Origin: Verrucomicrobiota bacterium
GTDB lineage: Bacteria > Verrucomicrobiota > Verrucomicrobiia > Opitutales > Opitutaceae
NCBI GenBank assembly: GCA_023457715.1
Contig: JAEWKR010000159.1
Span: 1-13,654, forward strand
Direction of reading: 5' to 3'
Length of the DNA stretch: 13,654 nt
The stretch's first letter is position 1, and each line of letters starts with the position of its first letter. The notes beneath the pieces are model-generated. The model was given only the letters and a program-made list of their open reading frames with translations, had not been told where the DNA came from and ran no database searches. Made by a program: the position numbers and the translations under genes. Positions 13,245-13,654 of this stretch are shown here, in pieces.

Positions 13245-13654
13245 GCGGTGGCGTGGCGGTTCAAATGCGACGCGACAAGTTCGCGCAGTCGTCCGGCGGT
13301 CAGCCCGTTCGCCCCCGGCACCGCGGCGTCCGGCGGGCGGTGCGCGAGTTCGGCGAGCACAAGGCGGAAGTGGTGGCGGGCCTGGTCGCCGTGTCCGGTC
13401 CGCTCCTGCAGGCAGCCGAGTGCGAACAGCACCGCCGGGTTGGCCGGTTCGAGGAACAAGGCGCGGCGGAAGGCCTGGGCAGCGGCGACAAGCTCATCCT
13501 GCTCCTGCAGGATGCATCCACGAAGGTAGTACAAGTCCGCGTTGGTCTTGTCGGCGGCGAGGGCCGCGTCGCAGGCGGCGAGCGCGGCGCCGAGTTCGCC
13601 GCGGTCCGCCAGGGCGTGGGCGTCGACGGCGGAGGCCGGGCCCGGGGAGCGGGT
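13241..13654 (-). CDS. cheR: CheR-type methyltransferase, C-terminal TPR domain only (5' end outside window)
   Basis: The frame is open from the right edge to a TGA at 13243-13241, leaving 137 residues. A leucine TTG at 13534 is internal and not the true start, since the frame continues without a stop to the edge. The visible part has about three TPR units: ALADRGELGAALAACDAAL, then DLYYLRGCILQEQDELVAAA, then AVLFALGCLQERTGHGDQAR, and ends with GLTAGRLRELVASHL. That tail is typical of CheR-TPR fusions such as WspC. The SAM-binding methyltransferase domain would lie outside the window, so the CheR call rests on the TPR type, the tail and the operon position. It would methylate the receptor encoded two genes on. 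Confidence 0.78.
   Translation of the reverse strand, partial: TRSPGPASAVDAHALADRGELGAALAACDAALAADKTNADLYYLRGCILQEQDELVAAAQAFRRALFLEPANPAVLFALGCLQERTGHGDQARHHFRLVLAELAHRPPDAAVPGANGLTAGRLRELVASHLNRHATA

Noticed and set aside
13241..13534. Complete small TPR protein starting at TTG 13534
   Set aside because: The frame stays open to the window edge with a further TPR helix pair upstream, so this is the end of a longer gene.

Overview
The window is a GC-rich bacterial chromosome segment. Gene content and intergenic style suggest a member of the Verrucomicrobiota, most likely Opitutaceae. This rests on overall protein resemblance, a scarcity of clear Shine-Dalgarno sites, and intergenic spaces packed with short periodic inverted repeats. 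It is an inference, not a proven placement.

Left part (1-6242). After the last 26 codons of an unidentified gene comes an 826-base gene-free stretch (82-907) that is almost entirely repeats. A farnesyl/geranylgeranyl-type diphosphate synthase (ispA) follows on the minus strand. Diverging from it on the plus strand are an FmdB-type zinc-ribbon protein, a single-pass membrane protein of unknown function 7 nt downstream, the lipid II flippase MurJ (TTG start), a small GNAT-like acetyltransferase and an Old Yellow Enzyme of the XenA/YqjM type. IspA feeds polyprenyl synthesis and MurJ flips the undecaprenyl-linked peptidoglycan precursor, so both touch the lipid-carrier and cell-wall pathway. They are not in one operon.

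Right part (6466-13654, minus strand). This is a tightly packed chemosensory operon read from the right edge leftward: a cheR C-terminal TPR domain (cut by the window), cheW, a membrane chemoreceptor with a four-helix-bundle-like sensor, a CheA-REC hybrid kinase, CheB, and finally a REC-histidine kinase protein. Three junctions are 4-nt ATGA overlaps, one has a 1-nt gap and one an 18-nt gap. The domain set (CheR-TPR, CheW, MCP, CheA-REC, CheB) matches Wsp-type alternative systems, but the position that wspR (REC-GGDEF) holds in Pseudomonas is taken by a REC-HisKA-HATPase protein. That suggests a two-layer kinase cascade instead of direct c-di-GMP output. There is no stand-alone CheY, CheZ or CheD in the window.

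Intergenic structure. At least nine repeat families occur. Most are short arrays of degenerate 7-nt or 9-10-nt units, and several sit as head-to-head inverted pairs that would fold into long hairpins. They fit closely against gene ends: one supplies the stop codon of the REC-kinase gene and another runs to the ispA stop. A REP-like inverted pair at 365-442 shows a compensatory base change in its internal hairpin. These repeats are the least explained signal in the window.
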